Positions 40,401-53,582 of a DNA stretch of 64,000 nucleotides are shown in pieces. Below the pieces are notes generated by a model, which was not told the origin of the DNA, searched no databases, and saw only the letters and a program-made list of their open reading frames with translations. The stretch is from Dryas octopetala. Taxonomy: Eukaryota; Streptophyta; Magnoliopsida; Rosales; Rosaceae. Within the stretch, counting starts at the first letter, position 1. The number at the start of each line of letters is the position of its first letter. The position numbers were made by a program, and so were the translations under genes. The stretch is from contig OY992839.1 in assembly GCA_963921425.1 (NCBI GenBank), forward strand, positions 8,225,409 through 8,289,408, given 5' to 3'.

Positions 40401-43400
40401 TTTATTAAAACAGTTGTGTGTGCTTGTGCATTTGAAGCAAATTTATGGGAGAATCTGGTCTAAACCTCTTCAAGTCAGCATTAGTATTTTCAACATTCTG
40501 CATCTGATGTTTTACAGCATGAAGTTCCAATTCAAGCTCTTCTCCATGCAACCGTTGCCGTTCAGCCTCTTCCTTAACAATATCAACCTAAAAAGCAGGA
40601 ATCCATAAGACACTGAAAAAAATGATAAATAATATATAAAACTAAGGGATTTATGTGACTTTAACGCAATCAAAATCTGACCTTATTTTCCAGCACGTCT
40701 ACAGTACGTTCAAGCTCCTCTACAGACCTCTCTAAGAGCTTCACCTCTGCCTCTTTGTCATCAGCATAGGTCTTTCTTGATTCAGATATCTGAAAATTAT
40801 TGCAGCAAACTCGAATCAGGAGATGTAAAGCAAATTTAAAGAAAAAATACTACTAACTGTTTGTATCAAACGAGATGTACCTGTTGAGCTTCAATTGCAA
40901 TTGCTTCAATTTCATCAGCCCGTGCCTGTTCTCTTTCAAGCTTTTCCTTCAACTTTAGCATCTCAATGTGGAGAAGATTCCTCTCACTACCAAGTTCATT
41001 CAGATTGCTCCTCAGGGATTCATTCGAGTCATTCATTTGACCAAGAGCATTACCCATTTCCAGGAGTTCCATTTTCAAGCTTTCAGTTAGCTTCTGTCTC
41101 TCTGTCAACTCCTTCTCAACAGAATTTCTTGCTGCCAAGACATCTTCAATATGAGCTCTCAGCTCCAGGTTTTCATTGGACAGCAATTTTAGAGACACGC
41201 GTTCTTCTAATATACCTGACTCAAGGGAGGAGATTGTGTTTGTTTTCTCCTGCAACTGAGTTTCGAGCATTTGGCAATTAGCAATGGCCTCATCAAGCTC
41301 GGATGATTTTACAGAAAGCTCATCCTCTAAAGCCTCCAAAGAAGCTACTATTTCCTCAATTTCATCATGTTGATCCTTATTATTAGATGCAGATTCCTGC
41401 AACAAGCTAAGATCAAATAACAATCCTTTAAGAACATCATCCTTCCTCAGTAACTCAGCCTGAAGAGACAAATTTTCAGATACCAGATCCTTAGCATGGG
41501 ACTCTAAGCAATCAAACTGCTCTATAAACTTAGGAATTCTCTCCACAGTTTCACATATTTCTTCAAACATTTTGTCCACAATCATGAAACCTTCTGCCTT
41601 TAAAAGATTACATAATCTGTTATCCATCAAATCAACAGTTTCCACTGAATCAACACACTTCTTAGCGTTCGCATTCAACACGGTGAGGACTTCATCCTTG
41701 CTATTCTTAAGAGAATAAAGTTCTTCTCTGAAGAGAATATTTTCTTCCTTCAGTGTATTAGTACTGCTAACATAGATTTGCAACTCCTGGCTTTTTGAGC
41801 ATAATTCTTCCATAGTGGCAAACTGTAATTGTTTGAGTTCATGCAGTTCAGCTTTTTTCACCTCCAGATGAGTCTCCAGATTAGTGATCTGAATCTCCAA
41901 AGAGGACATTTCATCTTGCAACCTGCAGTTTTCTTTATCAAAGACATTTATTTGGCTTAATGAAGATTCAAATTCAGAATTCTTCTCCTCCAAACTTTTG
42001 AGAGCCAAGCTCTTTTCTGTCTTGAATTTCCTTATCTCAATTTGAAGTGACTCATTTTCCATCTCCAAACAGTTCATTCTGCTGAGCTCGGCGTCTTTCT
42101 TCTCTAACACATCTTGAAGTCCATATGATGAGGTTTGCAACGTGTGAATATCATTCTGCAACCTCTTGTTTTGCTGATCAAGGGCATGAGTCTGACTGGA
42201 CGAAAGTTCTAATTTTCTTTCCTTAATGTTTAAATCTTCTTGCAGTTTTTTGTATTCATCTTCAAGTGCTTGAACCTGGCTCAACAGCCTCACCTCTGTC
42301 TTCTTAACTTCATCAAGTTCGCCTTTCAACGCATCATTTGAAAAAGCAACATCCTTTAGCAACTGAATATCTTGGTCCAGAGCCTTGTTTACTTCCTTTA
42401 TATGAGTGATCCTTAAACTGCTTTGGTTCAGCTGTGACAACAGATCTTGCCTTTCCTTTTGAAGATGAGCAACCTCAACTTCCTCCTCCAGTAAGAACTG
42501 TTCTTTCAACAGTACATCAAACTTCAAAAGAATTACTTCATTCTTGAAATCTTCAAGCATCGCACAAGAAGTCATATGCTCTCTCTCCATATCAGCTTTG
42601 TGGATGGCCATCTCCTCTAATTCTGATGCCAAGATAAGTGACTCAAAGTCCTTAAAGCACCAATCTATCATGAAATACTCAGCTTGAGATTCGAGTGCCT
42701 CCTCTTTATCTTTCAGCAATTTCTCTTGATCCAGAAGGGATGCGCCGAAATTTGAGTTACTTAAGTCCAACTCCTTCAATAGAATAGTAAGCTGAGATCC
42801 CATATAATTAGACCTTTGCAACATTAACCCCTCTTGAAGCTGTAGTTCTGATATCTGTTTCTCAAAAGTGGTCAGCTTCATATTAAGCTTCCCAGCTTCC
42901 TCTTCTTTCCTTGAGATGCGATCAAAACTGTTCTTAATGTCAGCCAGTAATTTCCCCTTCAGAACCTGACACAACTTGAGCTCTCTCTGCGACCTAATAT
43001 TGTGTTGCCTCAAATCAGCTATAACAGAATTTGATTCACACAGTCCATGTTGAAGCAGACCATTCTCTGCATTCAACCCAGTCACTGTTTCCAGCAAAAT
43101 TCCCATGTGACAGAGGTGTAGCACTGATACAGCACAATCCTTCACAATTATCTCAGACCAGATGTCCTCAAGCGACGAACGAACTAAGTTTGAGGAGTCT
43201 GAAAGTAGGGACTTCATGCTGCAGAAATCAGAGGCTAAAACCATGAAATTTTCCTTGTAAGTAGCCTGGACCTCTGCAAGCAAGCCCTCCAGCTCTACAA
43301 CCAGAGCCTTTGTTTCCATTATATCTGAGGCAAGCAATTCTTCAACGTGTACAAATTTCTGATTGTTCAGATGATTGATGGATTGCAAGCTTTGAACCTC

Positions 43401-46400
43401 ATTTAGTAATACATCCCTATCACTGATTAACGAGGCTTCCAGTTTCTTCAGGCTTTCTGTTTCAAGCTTCATTGTTTCATTTGATATCATCAGTTCATTG
43501 ATCATAATATCTGCTTCCTTCATGGTATCCTGGGACTCTTCAAACTTAGCAAGAATGCAACAGACCTCAGCAGTTTTCTGGGCTGCAACTAACTTTGCAT
43601 CATCAACTTCTAGTTCAATCAGCTGTGAGGGGAACAAATAAGAAGTTTATAAAGTTGTGCAATGCAAACAGTAAGAAACTAAGAGAATGGGATAGGACAA
43701 TGGGTCCAGGCTATTATTACCCGTCAGTATCATTATCTCAGAAGGTTGATTTTTTTTTTTTTGGTACACATATGATAAGAGGAAATCCTTTTCAGAGAGT
43801 AGGTTGTACCCCAACCAAGAAAGAACTAATTGATTTTAAATATGCAATGGATTACCTCCTTTGTTCGGCACCAATGAGAGCCAGCTTCCTGCACAGTCTG
43901 TTCAAATGCCTCCAGTCTATGATTGAGAGCTTCCAGCTTCACTTTCGATTGCTTTTCTAAGTTGTTCATAGCTGATTGCAGATTGAGGACCTGGGTTCTA
44001 AGATATTTCATGCTTTCCCGACTATGTTGCTCGGACTTGCACATTGCTTTGTTCGCTTCACGTAGTTTGTCCATCTCAGCCTGTACTTCTTTTAAGCTCT
44101 CAAGGGCAGCTTCTATTTCCTTTTTCAAAAGTATAATGGTAACATCTCTGCCACACACATCCTTGGAAGATCTTTCAGACTTCAAATTTTCCTGAGTACA
44201 TGAATAAGTGCAATTACTCTTCCCCACTTGAAGAGAACACTCAGAAATATCAGCTCTCAGGTCTTCTACAAACTGTTTGTCTCCATTGTGGTCTAGAATT
44301 GTTTCCGTAGCTATCTGCAACAATATCGAGGTATAGAAATTACAAATTGGAACTCTCTTCAAAGACTTCCTCTACAACATAGATGTGAACCTCAAGGTCA
44401 AGCAATCAGAATGCAAAACATTAACTTACCCATCCTCCACCTTCTCCTTCAGAAGACTTACACACGGCTTGTGAATTCTTCCCTTCAGAGCTTGCATGCT
44501 CGATATTTGTGTTCATGCATGATCTGAGTGTGGAAACACCAGTTTTTAGCTCATCTAATTTCTCCTTTGTCTTCAAAATGTTTTTCTCTTCAACATCTTC
44601 AAGCTTTTGTTCCATAGTGCAAGCACGTTCCTGCTCCTCAGAAAGCTTCTGTCTTAGACTAGCACAAGTTCTCTCCCACTCTGCAAGTTCCCCACTTAGA
44701 GACTGAATTTTTTTCTCTGCTTCTCCTATCACAGTGGCCTGATCACTGAGAAGGGCAACCTTCGTTGAGATCAAGCCTTCTGATTCACTAAGCTGAATAT
44801 TTTTACACTTTAATGCATCGACATTACTAAGATTCATCTCTGCTAATCTATTCACAACAATGAAAGCAACTGTTGCACAAGCTGATGTTTGTCTGATCTG
44901 ATCTTCAAGCAGCTTCACTCTATTCCCCAACTTTTCCACAATAGATGTCTTTGCATTCAACTGTGTTGTCAACAGGAGCATTTCTTTCTCCTTTTCACTA
45001 CACTCCTGTTGGTGTGCTTCAGTAATAGCCAGTACTGCTCCTCTCAAAGACTTCAGCATGCACTCCACATCACTTTTCTTATTGTTTGCATCCTCTAAGC
45101 ACTTCCTCAGTTCTTCAATCAAAAATTCCTTTTCAGAGATGATTCGTACAATCCTGCCAACTTGTTCAGATATCCAAATCCTTTTTTGCGGAAAGGAACT
45201 AGATATAAGGTCAAGCTGATCAGAGGCATCAACAAGTACCTCACACCCATCAGAAAGAACTCCTTCAATCTCACTGGACAATAATGCCCATTCTTCTGAT
45301 AATGTTCTTATTTCCCCATTTTTCTCCTCAAGCTCATCACTTAACCTTTTATTATCTTTGTTCAAGATGTACAGTTTTTCTCGCACCTCCTTCAGTTCAG
45401 TTTCCAAAAACAGTACATTTTGGTTCGTCTCCAATTCTTTTAAATGACTATCTTGGACTTGCTGCTGAAGCATGCCAAGTTCTTCCTGCATACAGACAAT
45501 CACCTCAGCAGTTTCAGCTTCAGCCTGCCTGCGAACTTCATCCATTTCTTCTTCATTAGACACTTGACATGCCCGATCACTTTGGTACCACGTATTCAGT
45601 CTCTTGGCCTTTTCAAGGGAATCTTGCATCCTCTTCAATTTTCCTTGTAATGGTGAGTCATGATTGCTTGAACAGTTCAAAGGTGATAAGTCTCTAAACT
45701 CCTTTAAAGTACGTTGCTCCTTTAGAGCCCTTAGTTCAAGCTCATGTTCACTCAAAAGCTGCACATAATGGCTGTTACTATTCCTCAGGTCCTCCATCTC
45801 ATTAATTGACAGAATCTGCTGAGACTCAAGAGCTTCAATAACGGACTTAGCCTCTTGCAATTTGCTGTTTGCATCATCATGTTGTTTGCTCATCAGAAAA
45901 AGTTGTTCTTTTGCCAGATGGAGATCTCTATTTAAGCAAAATATCCTTTCCTCTTGAGAAGTCCTCTCTTCTCTTAGGATGATATTCAGTATATCCAATT
46001 CCAGCTGCAAATTCAAAATTTCTTCGGCATGTTTTATCAGAGGTTCATGCTTGTATTGCCTCTCCTCAATGTGAACTGTATTATGCACCTGAAAATCAAA
46101 AGGTGGGTTTCAGTGATCTTGAAAGTAATATTTACTGCTGACCTGTATGCACACAATACAATAGCAAAACACATACATATTGGCATGTAAGCCTGGATGG
46201 CACAATCTATTGGTGGCCATATAGAAGTATACAATCACGCCCACATGATTCCTTACATTGAGGCTCTATTATATTCTCCCTCTATTCTGTCTCCCTCTTT
46301 TTTCTTGTTCCATACTGTTAAGGAACCCAATTAAGTTAAATATCATTTTAAAAATAGAAATACCTTCAAAGCTACAGCACCATCTTGATCAAGGGGTGTA

Positions 46401-49400
46401 GATTTGAGATTGTTCAGCATTGTGTGCAGATCATCAATTTCCCTGCAACATATGGGAAATAAAAAAATTACATGAAAAACAAAAGGATATTACTTTAAGA
46501 ATTAAGGATATATAAGGAGAAACTAAATGAACCAAAGACCAAATGAATTGAGAAAAAAGGAGGACCAAATTATCCCACCTACTGAGTGTTGCATTATCCT
46601 CCAAACAAGTATTTAAGCTGTGCCTGCATTTCTCTAACTCATCGAGAGTGTTTTTTAACTGAAACCAATGAAAAAACAAATTAAAGAACTATAAAGAATT
46701 AAAAGCTTGAAGTAAAATAACCAACCTGAGGCTTCATGCTAAAATTTGGATTGCTAGAGCATCCATCAAAAAGTTGAAGCAACTGAAAAAAAATAATATT
46801 ATTTATTTAGTTATACTGCCCTAAACAACATCTCATATGGGGAAAAAAAACATATTTTCTTTAGATCTATAATTACCTGATCTCGCAATTTAGATACTTC
46901 ATCCAAGAGTATCTCTCTCTCCCCTTCTTCATAAAATTCTTGAAACCTATGAATGCCACAATGAGAAGATTATTATAATTGATATAACAGTTTTAAATTG
47001 ATTGATGTTGACAAAAATTACCTTCTAAGTTGGTCCAAAAGCCTTATATTCTCCAATGCAAAGCGAGTAACTTCAGGATTCTTGTCAAGTTTTGCTTGAA
47101 GTAGCTGAATCTCTTCAGAGAGTGCTCGATTCTCGTCCAGTAAATAAGTGTCTAAAGGAATGGAACCACTAAGAAGTGACTCCAGTTTTTGAATTTTGTC
47201 TTCTCGAAACCTAAGCATCATTTTAGTGCACCTGGTGTCTTCCTCTCTTTGACGAACCTGAGAAGCAATGAATGCTATGAGTAAGTCACTATTAACGGCA
47301 AAACTCCAAAAGGAAAAAAAAAAAAAAAAAGTAAAAAGATGCCCAAAAATACCAAACGGTTCAACTGCTCTTTTTCAGCTTCAAGTTGCTTGATGGTAGT
47401 TTCTGCCATCTGCTCCCTTCTCAAGGCCCCAGCAAGTGTAGTCTCCAAAGATTTTACCTGATTCACCATCATTTTCAGAAATATATGATGAATCGCAATA
47501 AAGGAAAACCTAGTGACATAGCTCATGGTAAACTCAAGAATATTACAACAGTCATATAACTAAATTATCCATAAAAACTAGCATGATCATTTCTAGATAA
47601 TTTAGAATCACACAGCAAGCATACCTGTTTGGCGGACATTCTCACAGTTCCTTTTGTTTCATTTTCGTGAATATCATGACCCTCTAGATCCATATCACAT
47701 ATGTTTTCATTACAATCGATTTTCCGTACTTGTTGTGTGTCTTCACTATTGGTCGAACCAAACGACAAAGACCGGGAGATATTATGACGTTTAAGAATGG
47801 AAAGCTCCTCCTGGTCCAGAAATCACCTAATTATTAGTTAATTGATACGGGAGAACATAAAAAAAGCATAGATAACCAGTACCACCTTAAGAAGACGTAT
47901 TTGGTGTTGTAGGGCAATGAGATCTCCTGTAGAATCTTCATTCACCACAGCCTGCACAATGAACAAGAAAGAAAATGGATTGGTGAATGAATTGACTGAT
48001 ACTTAATAAAAGTCAATGATACTGCTTAGTCAGCATTGCTTACAGTATGAAGCTTACATTGTTCTGAATAAGTTTTGCTCGCTGAGCAAACTTAAGGGTG
48101 TTCAATGTTTCAGCTGCACAACTGTACCCAAAAAACCATAAATAAAATTTACAAAAAGGTTCATTAGATTTTTGTGACCAAGTGTATAATTTGAAAAGAT
48201 TTTGAAGCAGTTAACAAAAAGAAAGAAAATAGAGGAAAATAACAAACCAGATAGATGGGCTGACATTTGCAATGATCATTGTTTTTGAGTTTCCACCGAG
48301 TGAATCCTGCATTTATGTGGTAGCAGGAGTAACATCATGTCTACGAAATGTACAATTGATTAAGGCCAAGAAGATAGAACTACAACTAACCTGTAGAAGA
48401 AAGGTTAGTCTAGAGTCTCTGTAAGGTACATGTTTCAGCTTCCCATGTGCCACATCCACTAGAACCATTATAACATGACTGCAAATGGCATATTACCCAT
48501 TATCATTAAAAATGGTTAAAACAAGAAACACATGAATATGTACAAAGAATCAAGATAGTCAATAGAAAATTACCCAAGTGTAGATAGTGATTTATTGATA
48601 TTAGCAGCTTCCTTCAAGCGCTCACCCTCAGCACCAGAAGTTTTCTGCCTACAAAGAATAATTGGGTCAGGGGGTTAATGTCATGCAAATTTGTCCTGAA
48701 GAAGTATATTATATGAATATATTTTCCAACAAGCTTGGGTTTGATACTGTACCTTTCTGAACCAGCCAGATCAACTAGGTTTAATCTAGCAAAGCGTAGG
48801 TTAGCTGTGGAATCCTTTTCCCATCTACTCTCAATTACACAAGTAAAGACACTGTGTGAACGACTGCTTTCTCTATTCATATTTGTTGCAGCAACTTTCC
48901 TATTTGAAGAACCCTATGTGCAACAAATTACAATTTAATTTAGTCACATGCATGCATGCTCACACACTTGCATGTGTGCACTTGGGCAGAAAAAAGAGAC
49001 TCCTGCCTCAAACTGAGCAAGATTATGATCGATGATTGCAAACCTGGATTAGAAGCCTCAGAATATCACTCACAGTATGAACCTCGAATTCAGAGAGATT
49101 TTCTACATAAACACCCTTTTTAACATCCTCCCGCAGCTTAAAACAGAGAACAAATAATAACATAATGAGAAATACTTCAAGATAACCAAAGGTCAAGCAC
49201 CTGTAAAAGAATCAACTTACAAGCAAGTTGGTAGATGAGGGATCAAGGAGATCCGTTATTTGTTCATTGTAAATCTCTAAGAAAGAGCACTTGCAATAGT
49301 ATTTTAATTTTTCATCCCTCCGGATTTCTTCTTCCTGAATATACAAAGATGAAGTAGAAGCTTATAGTGAAAAATTTACACATTCTCACATATCAACTAA

Positions 49401-51262
49401 AAGATAAACTAGGAAAAAGTAATTACAGCTTGAATCCTTGCAAATAAAAATTCAAAAATGCGGGGCGTCATTCCACGATGTGGACTGGGCTTGGCTTCTA
49501 AGTCATCAATCTCCCCAAGCATTGTATATGTCTTGCCACTTCCTGTCTGCATGATAAAAGCCAACTCAAATATAAACACACTGGAATAGAACAAAACTAC
49601 CAGGATTACAATAATGTTAACCTGGTTAAGTTGAATATGAAGAATCATTCAGTTATGACAGTTATAGGAAATGCAACTGCATACACTTCCAGTTATCTAC
49701 ATTTTCATGATTGGCAAATTTCTGCCATATGATTCATACTATTGTGACCAATTTGAAGAACAGAAAGAATTACCACATAGAGAAATTGGATTAAACAAAT
49801 TGGACTAGTTAAGGCATTAAAGAGATATATCTGCCTCGACTGGCAGGACATATAAATTCAAGCAGCAAGATGAGGAAATTTAAAGTGTGGCCTTCATAGT
49901 CGCATTAACTGCACATTACTAATGGTTCACACTATTTAGTTTTAAACAGCACCCAACTCCATGAATTTACCTGACCGTAAGCAAACATGCAGCTATTATA
50001 CCCTGACAAACAATTCTCTACCATTGGGAGACCAGCCATCCTGAAAAGAATTTCCTGGAAAACTCACAAAGTTAGGACAGCTAACTAGCTCAAATGAGAA
50101 GAAAGTTAAGAAAAAATGGTATATATATCATACTATAGTCTTGTCTCAAACTGCACCTGGTCAACTGTTTCACAGGCTACATGATCAAATGTGAATCGAG
50201 TTTCTGGTTGCCCAATCCATGAAATTGTCTGAGGACTTTCTTGCTTCAAACACCTGTTGTAACCGTGTAGACTGCGCTCCATGCTATTGAGAGGACGGAC
50301 ACGTATAAGAACCTAAATCAAATTTACAATCCCATTAGCATAACTTGCAATATACTGCTTAAAACTTGCAAATTCTGCAGACCCAATATACTGCTTGAAT
50401 CATCAAATTAAGACTCAACAGTCAACATAAAGCTCTAGAAACCATTAAACGAAAATCCACTTATAACACTTTTTCGCTTTTTTCTTGAATACCAAGTCAC
50501 CCAATTGTGAAACAACTTATTAAGCCAAAATTGGATTACAAAAAATGATCTTTTTACCTGTACATTGTGCTCCATCCAGAAAGATGGGTCTTCCTTGAGA
50601 TCAAAGTGAGGCACTTCGACCGTATTAACCACCGTAGCTGGACCACAAGAAATGGGAATCCCTTTATACAATGCAGCGAAGTTCCCTGTTCGAGCACCAA
50701 CACTTCCATCAACTACCTTACTCCGAAAACCCGAATTCGGAGGCTTAGAAACACTCTTGGTCGGTGTAGTCTGCGTCGAATTACTCTCCGAATAACACGA
50801 AGTAGCCCTCCCAACTGTCCTTGTCATCCGAGGAGTCATAGTTGCCAAACCCCCATTTCCAGCAGCACCACCTCCTCTGCTCACTTGGGCCGGATTATTA
50901 GTCCCGTCCTCATACGAATCACCGGTGACCGTACAACCGGGCTCGTTCTTCTGGGCCCACCCGAATCTTTTCCGGACCGAAAACCCAGCTCCGTACTTGT
51001 CCGGAGTGCGAAGAGGCAATGTAGGATCAGCTACTTTTGCCTTGGAAGCCTTAGTTGGTGTCTTTTCAACCCGACTCCGATTACCTACCTCTTGTTCTGG
51101 CTTGGGGAGCTGCGCGGGCTCTTGAATCGGGTTAAACGGAGCTCTCGAAGGCTCCGAACCGGGTCGGGTCGCCGATGATAAGTCTTTTGGGTTTACTGGC
51201 AAGTTCTCGGCCTCTTCTTTTCTTCCCGAATTCGAGCGCAGGAATTTGAAATCCCTCAACAT
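37484..51262 (-). CDS. POK2: Giant KIN-12 kinesin, POK2-like (KIN-12D), 36 coding exons, about 3014 aa
   Basis: Phragmoplast-orienting kinesin: a microtubule motor that in Arabidopsis guides the cytokinetic phragmoplast to the division plane. Coding exons from the start: 50558-51262, 50157-50312, 49971-50054, 49427-49546, 49221-49334, 49044-49136, 48753-48913, 48574-48648, 48391-48478, 48248-48306, 48058-48121, 47886-47951, 47625-47810, 47353-47457, 47022-47257, 46877-46946, 46726-46782, 46579-46658, 46364-46442, 44430-46088, 43856-44314, 40881-43622, 40682-40789, 40466-40587, 40272-40359, 40045-40119, 39624-39866, 39391-39489, 38986-39060, 38820-38878, 38599-38710, 38399-38509, 38104-38274, 37960-38025, 37757-37876, 37484-37621. 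All phases join. A disordered N-terminus (1-230) precedes the motor: GQTGSGKT (314-321), SSRSH (440-444), DLAGSE (472-477). Long coiled coils follow (two giant exons code 867-1419 and 1573-2486). A non-helical conserved block [14 protein letters not shown] and [14 protein letters not shown] lie near 2660-2730. POK2 (about 2771 aa in Arabidopsis) is nearer in length than POK1 (about 2066). Confidence 0.92.
38275..38398 (-). other. GC-AG intron in the kinesin gene
   Basis: Exon 32 ends ...AAAATCAAG and the intron opens GCAAGATATT. No GT within the surrounding bases would keep the frame without losing conserved residues. The acceptor is CAACAG before GAAGAAAATC. AAG|GCAAG is the classic strong context in which U2 introns use GC. 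GC-AG is the second commonest splice class in plants (about 1%), so it is unusual but credible. Confidence 0.8.
38510..38598 (-). other. Short intron 31 before the GC-AG intron (coiled-coil end of kinesin)
   Basis: Included to fix the local structure: exon 31 ends at 38599 with AAG|GT and exon 32 starts at 38509 after TGTAG. The next intron (38275-38398) is unusual because its donor is GC, not GT; see the separate entry. Confidence 0.7.
39104..39145 (-). pseudogene. 5' half of a tRNA-Cys-like sequence in a kinesin intron
   Basis: Minus strand reads GGATCTATAGCTCAGTGGTA, then GAGCATTTTACTGCAGATCA. This matches the acceptor 5' strand, D arm and anticodon arm (GCA anticodon in CTGCAGA) of a plant tRNA-Cys, with TAGCTCAGTGG as the A box. 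The variable loop, T arm and 3' acceptor strand are missing, so it cannot make a working tRNA. An 18-base direct repeat, GCATAGTAATTTACTTTT at 39089-39106 and GCATAGTAGTTTACTTTT at 39153-39170 (17 of 18 alike), flanks it. It lies in the intron between coding exons 28 and 29. Confidence 0.7.
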
Positions 51263-51263
51263 C

Positions 51264-51364
51264 CTGATGTGCAAAAATTCAAGAAAGACAAAGAAAATGG
51301 GGGTTATCAAAGAAACAGATTGATATATTTTTGGGATTTATAACTGAAATTATATATAATTTAC
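51264..51364 (-). other. 5' UTR intron of the kinesin gene
   Basis: A donor CAG|GTAAAT at 51364 and acceptor CATCAG|G at 51264 bound a 101-base intron that ends one base before the start codon (CAG|GATG). It explains why an in-frame extension upstream of MLRDFKFL is not needed: that part is intronic. Leader introns close to the ATG often raise expression in plants. Confidence 0.65.
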
Positions 51365-51727
51365 CTGAAAGATGAATTGAAAAACAAAATCTGAAGCTGA
51401 CGAATTCCTATTATTGAATTTACTGAAAAAATCTCTGCAAGGATAACAAGTGGTCTTAATTCAATAACTCATCTCTTCCTTTGTATGCTGCAGGTTTTGA
51501 GCTCGAGCATTTCTCTCTCTCTCTCTCTCACTGTGAAAGTTGAAAGGTGTTTCGGGTTTTGAACTGAGCTCCAAAAGCTAAGGTTGAACTGCCTTGAAGG
51601 GACGGCTGAGATGTGATCTAGATTTGAATTTTGGTATTCTGTAGAGATCGCCGCGGTTTCGGGATTTGAATTGCGAGGGCTTTTTGGTCAAAGAAGGAAA
51701 TGTTTAATTATGACAGAAAATTCAAAA

Positions 51728-51738
51728 TTCAACGGCTA
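51728..51738 (+). promoter_or_regulatory. MSA-like element (mitosis-specific activator) upstream of kinesin
   Basis: TTCAACGGCTA fits ten of eleven positions of the MSA consensus YCYAACGGYYA, bound by three-repeat MYB factors that drive G2/M genes. It lies about 470 bases upstream of the kinesin ATG, near the likely transcription start, on the opposite strand. Such a site fits a cytokinesis gene, but a single match can arise by chance. Confidence 0.45.
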
Positions 51739-51920
51739 CATGCCACATGCCTATTATATTTTGAATTGTGGGCCAGGTCAGCATAAGTACGGCACGGGAA
51801 TGACACGATTAAAACGAGCATGACATGACACGAGCATGAAACGAACAAGTAAATGGGTTAGGATGAAGTTTTTAATAGGCACAACACGAGCATAATATAG
51901 GTCAAGTACAATATGAGTAT

Positions 51921-52402
51921 GATAAGGGTAGGGGTCGGTCGATTTGGATTGGTTTGAAGCCCAAACCACAAGCTAGACTGACAAGCTCGGTTTCCACTTC
52001 AAACAACCCATAACCAACTATGTAGTGGTCGGTCGATTCGGTTATACGGGTTGATGGGTTGGTGTCGGTTTAAAAGGTCAACAGCAAGGAAAAAGAAGAT
52101 GACAAGATCAAAGAAGGTATCGATGTGATGAAGACTAAGGTTAAAAGGAAGAACCAGTTGCAACAATGGATGGAGGAGTCGCGAGGTTGGGCTGAAGAAA
52201 GATATGTGAGGGTTTTTTTCTTGAAGGGAAGGGATACAAAGTCAGGAAATGAATTGAAACCAACACTGAATTGTGTCATCACGGTTTTTGGTTTTCTTCA
52301 ATCGCAATCGCCTATATCTGCATACAAAACCAATTTAAATCGACTCAACTCAGTCGATTTGGTGGGTTCACCATGTTGGGCGAGTTTGTGCCCACCCTAA
52401 AG
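51921..52402. mobile_element. Possible hAT-type insert within another repeat
   Basis: The left end AAGGGTAGGGGTCGGTCGAT and the right end in reverse complement TTAGGGTGGGCACAAACTCG resemble the TAGGGTGGGC termini of plant hAT elements. The flanks AGTATGAT and AGTACGAG agree at six of eight bases, as for a decayed 8-bp duplication. The material on each side (ACACGAGCAT-type words) looks continuous if the insert is removed. Borders and class are inference. Confidence 0.3.
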
Positions 52403-53033
52403 TACGAGCACAAAATGAGCCCAAACTAGACACAACTCATTTAACATTATTTTTTCCCTTTTTAAATAACTTTTCAATAAGAAAATTCAATTTTTCAAAC
52501 AAAAAAAAAATGTTAATATTGATTTATGAGAATGAACAAAATTTTTTAAGATAAATTTTTCGCTTAAAAAAAAAAGAAAGAAAAAGGACCTATGGGTCGA
52601 CTTGTTTAAGGCCGATGAGTCGTGCAAGGCCTAGGACTTAGCTATCTAGGTCGACACAAGCATAGAAAGGAAGAACAAATGGGCCCAACTTAAATGAGTC
52701 GAACTAGCATAACACGATTTGTGTGACACTCATATATTTGAAATGGACGTCATGACCATAGGGGATGCAGACGGATTAGACGGTGCAAAAAACTATATCC
52801 TACACATATATAGAAATGGGTGAAATCGTCAATCAAACAGTGGCAACAACTATGCACCATACGAACATCCACATGATAACAAAACCTATAAAATTAGAAG
52901 AGAAAAGAGATAATGGAATGATTAAAGAATATTAAAAAATAGTTATTTGCTTAATGCGTTTCTTGAAAATGCCATTCACATTTCTAATTTCCTTATTAGT
53001 AATTTATTTGGAATTCTACTTATGGAAAAATTA

Positions 53034-53582
53034 GAGGAAATTACAGATTTTGTCTACTTATTTTATACCTAGTTTAATTTTGATCCACGATCTTTTTTAA
53101 GTTCTGTTTTGGTCCACTAATTGTTTCATTTGTTTAATAAAAGTCTAGATTTGTGACTTTTAAATCATTTGAGTTGTGTTTTCTTCAATTATAATTGAAG
53201 TATAAGTTATATTTCATCATTTCTTAGTCATAAAAACAAATTTTGAGTATTATAATATAAGAGAATTGAGATTTAGTGAAGTTTGAAAAATTGGCAGTTT
53301 CGAGTACCCTACTCTGGGGTCAATTATCTTGAGTTTTAGAACTCCAATTTAAATGATTTTTATATGGTTGTAAAAAATAAATGCATAGCTTTAAAACAAG
53401 TATATGTTTGCTGAATTTGGGTGAGATTTGATAGACTAAAAAGCAGGTCAAATTTGAGAAAATAAATCTGGATCTTTATTGAACAAGTGAAACAATTAGT
53501 TGATCAAAACAGAACTTAAAAAAGATTGTGGACCAAAAATAAACTAGGTATAAAATAATTAGACTAAATTTGTAATTTCCTA
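53034..53582. mobile_element. MITE with 10-bp target duplication
   Basis: Left end GAGGAAATTACAGATTTTGT and the right end in reverse complement TAGGAAATTACAAATTTAGT begin arms of about 120 bases with shared blocks such as TTTTATACCTAGTTTA and TTTTTTAAGTTCTGTTTTG. The same ten bases GGAAAAATTA flank both sides (53024-53033 and 53583-53592). Nine- or ten-base duplications with long arms suggest a Mutator-type non-autonomous element. The element is 549 bases long and has no coding capacity. Confidence 0.75.

Noticed and set aside
40895..41281. Plus-strand frame opposite the kinesin
   Set aside because: It is a shadow of the large coiled-coil exon on the other strand.
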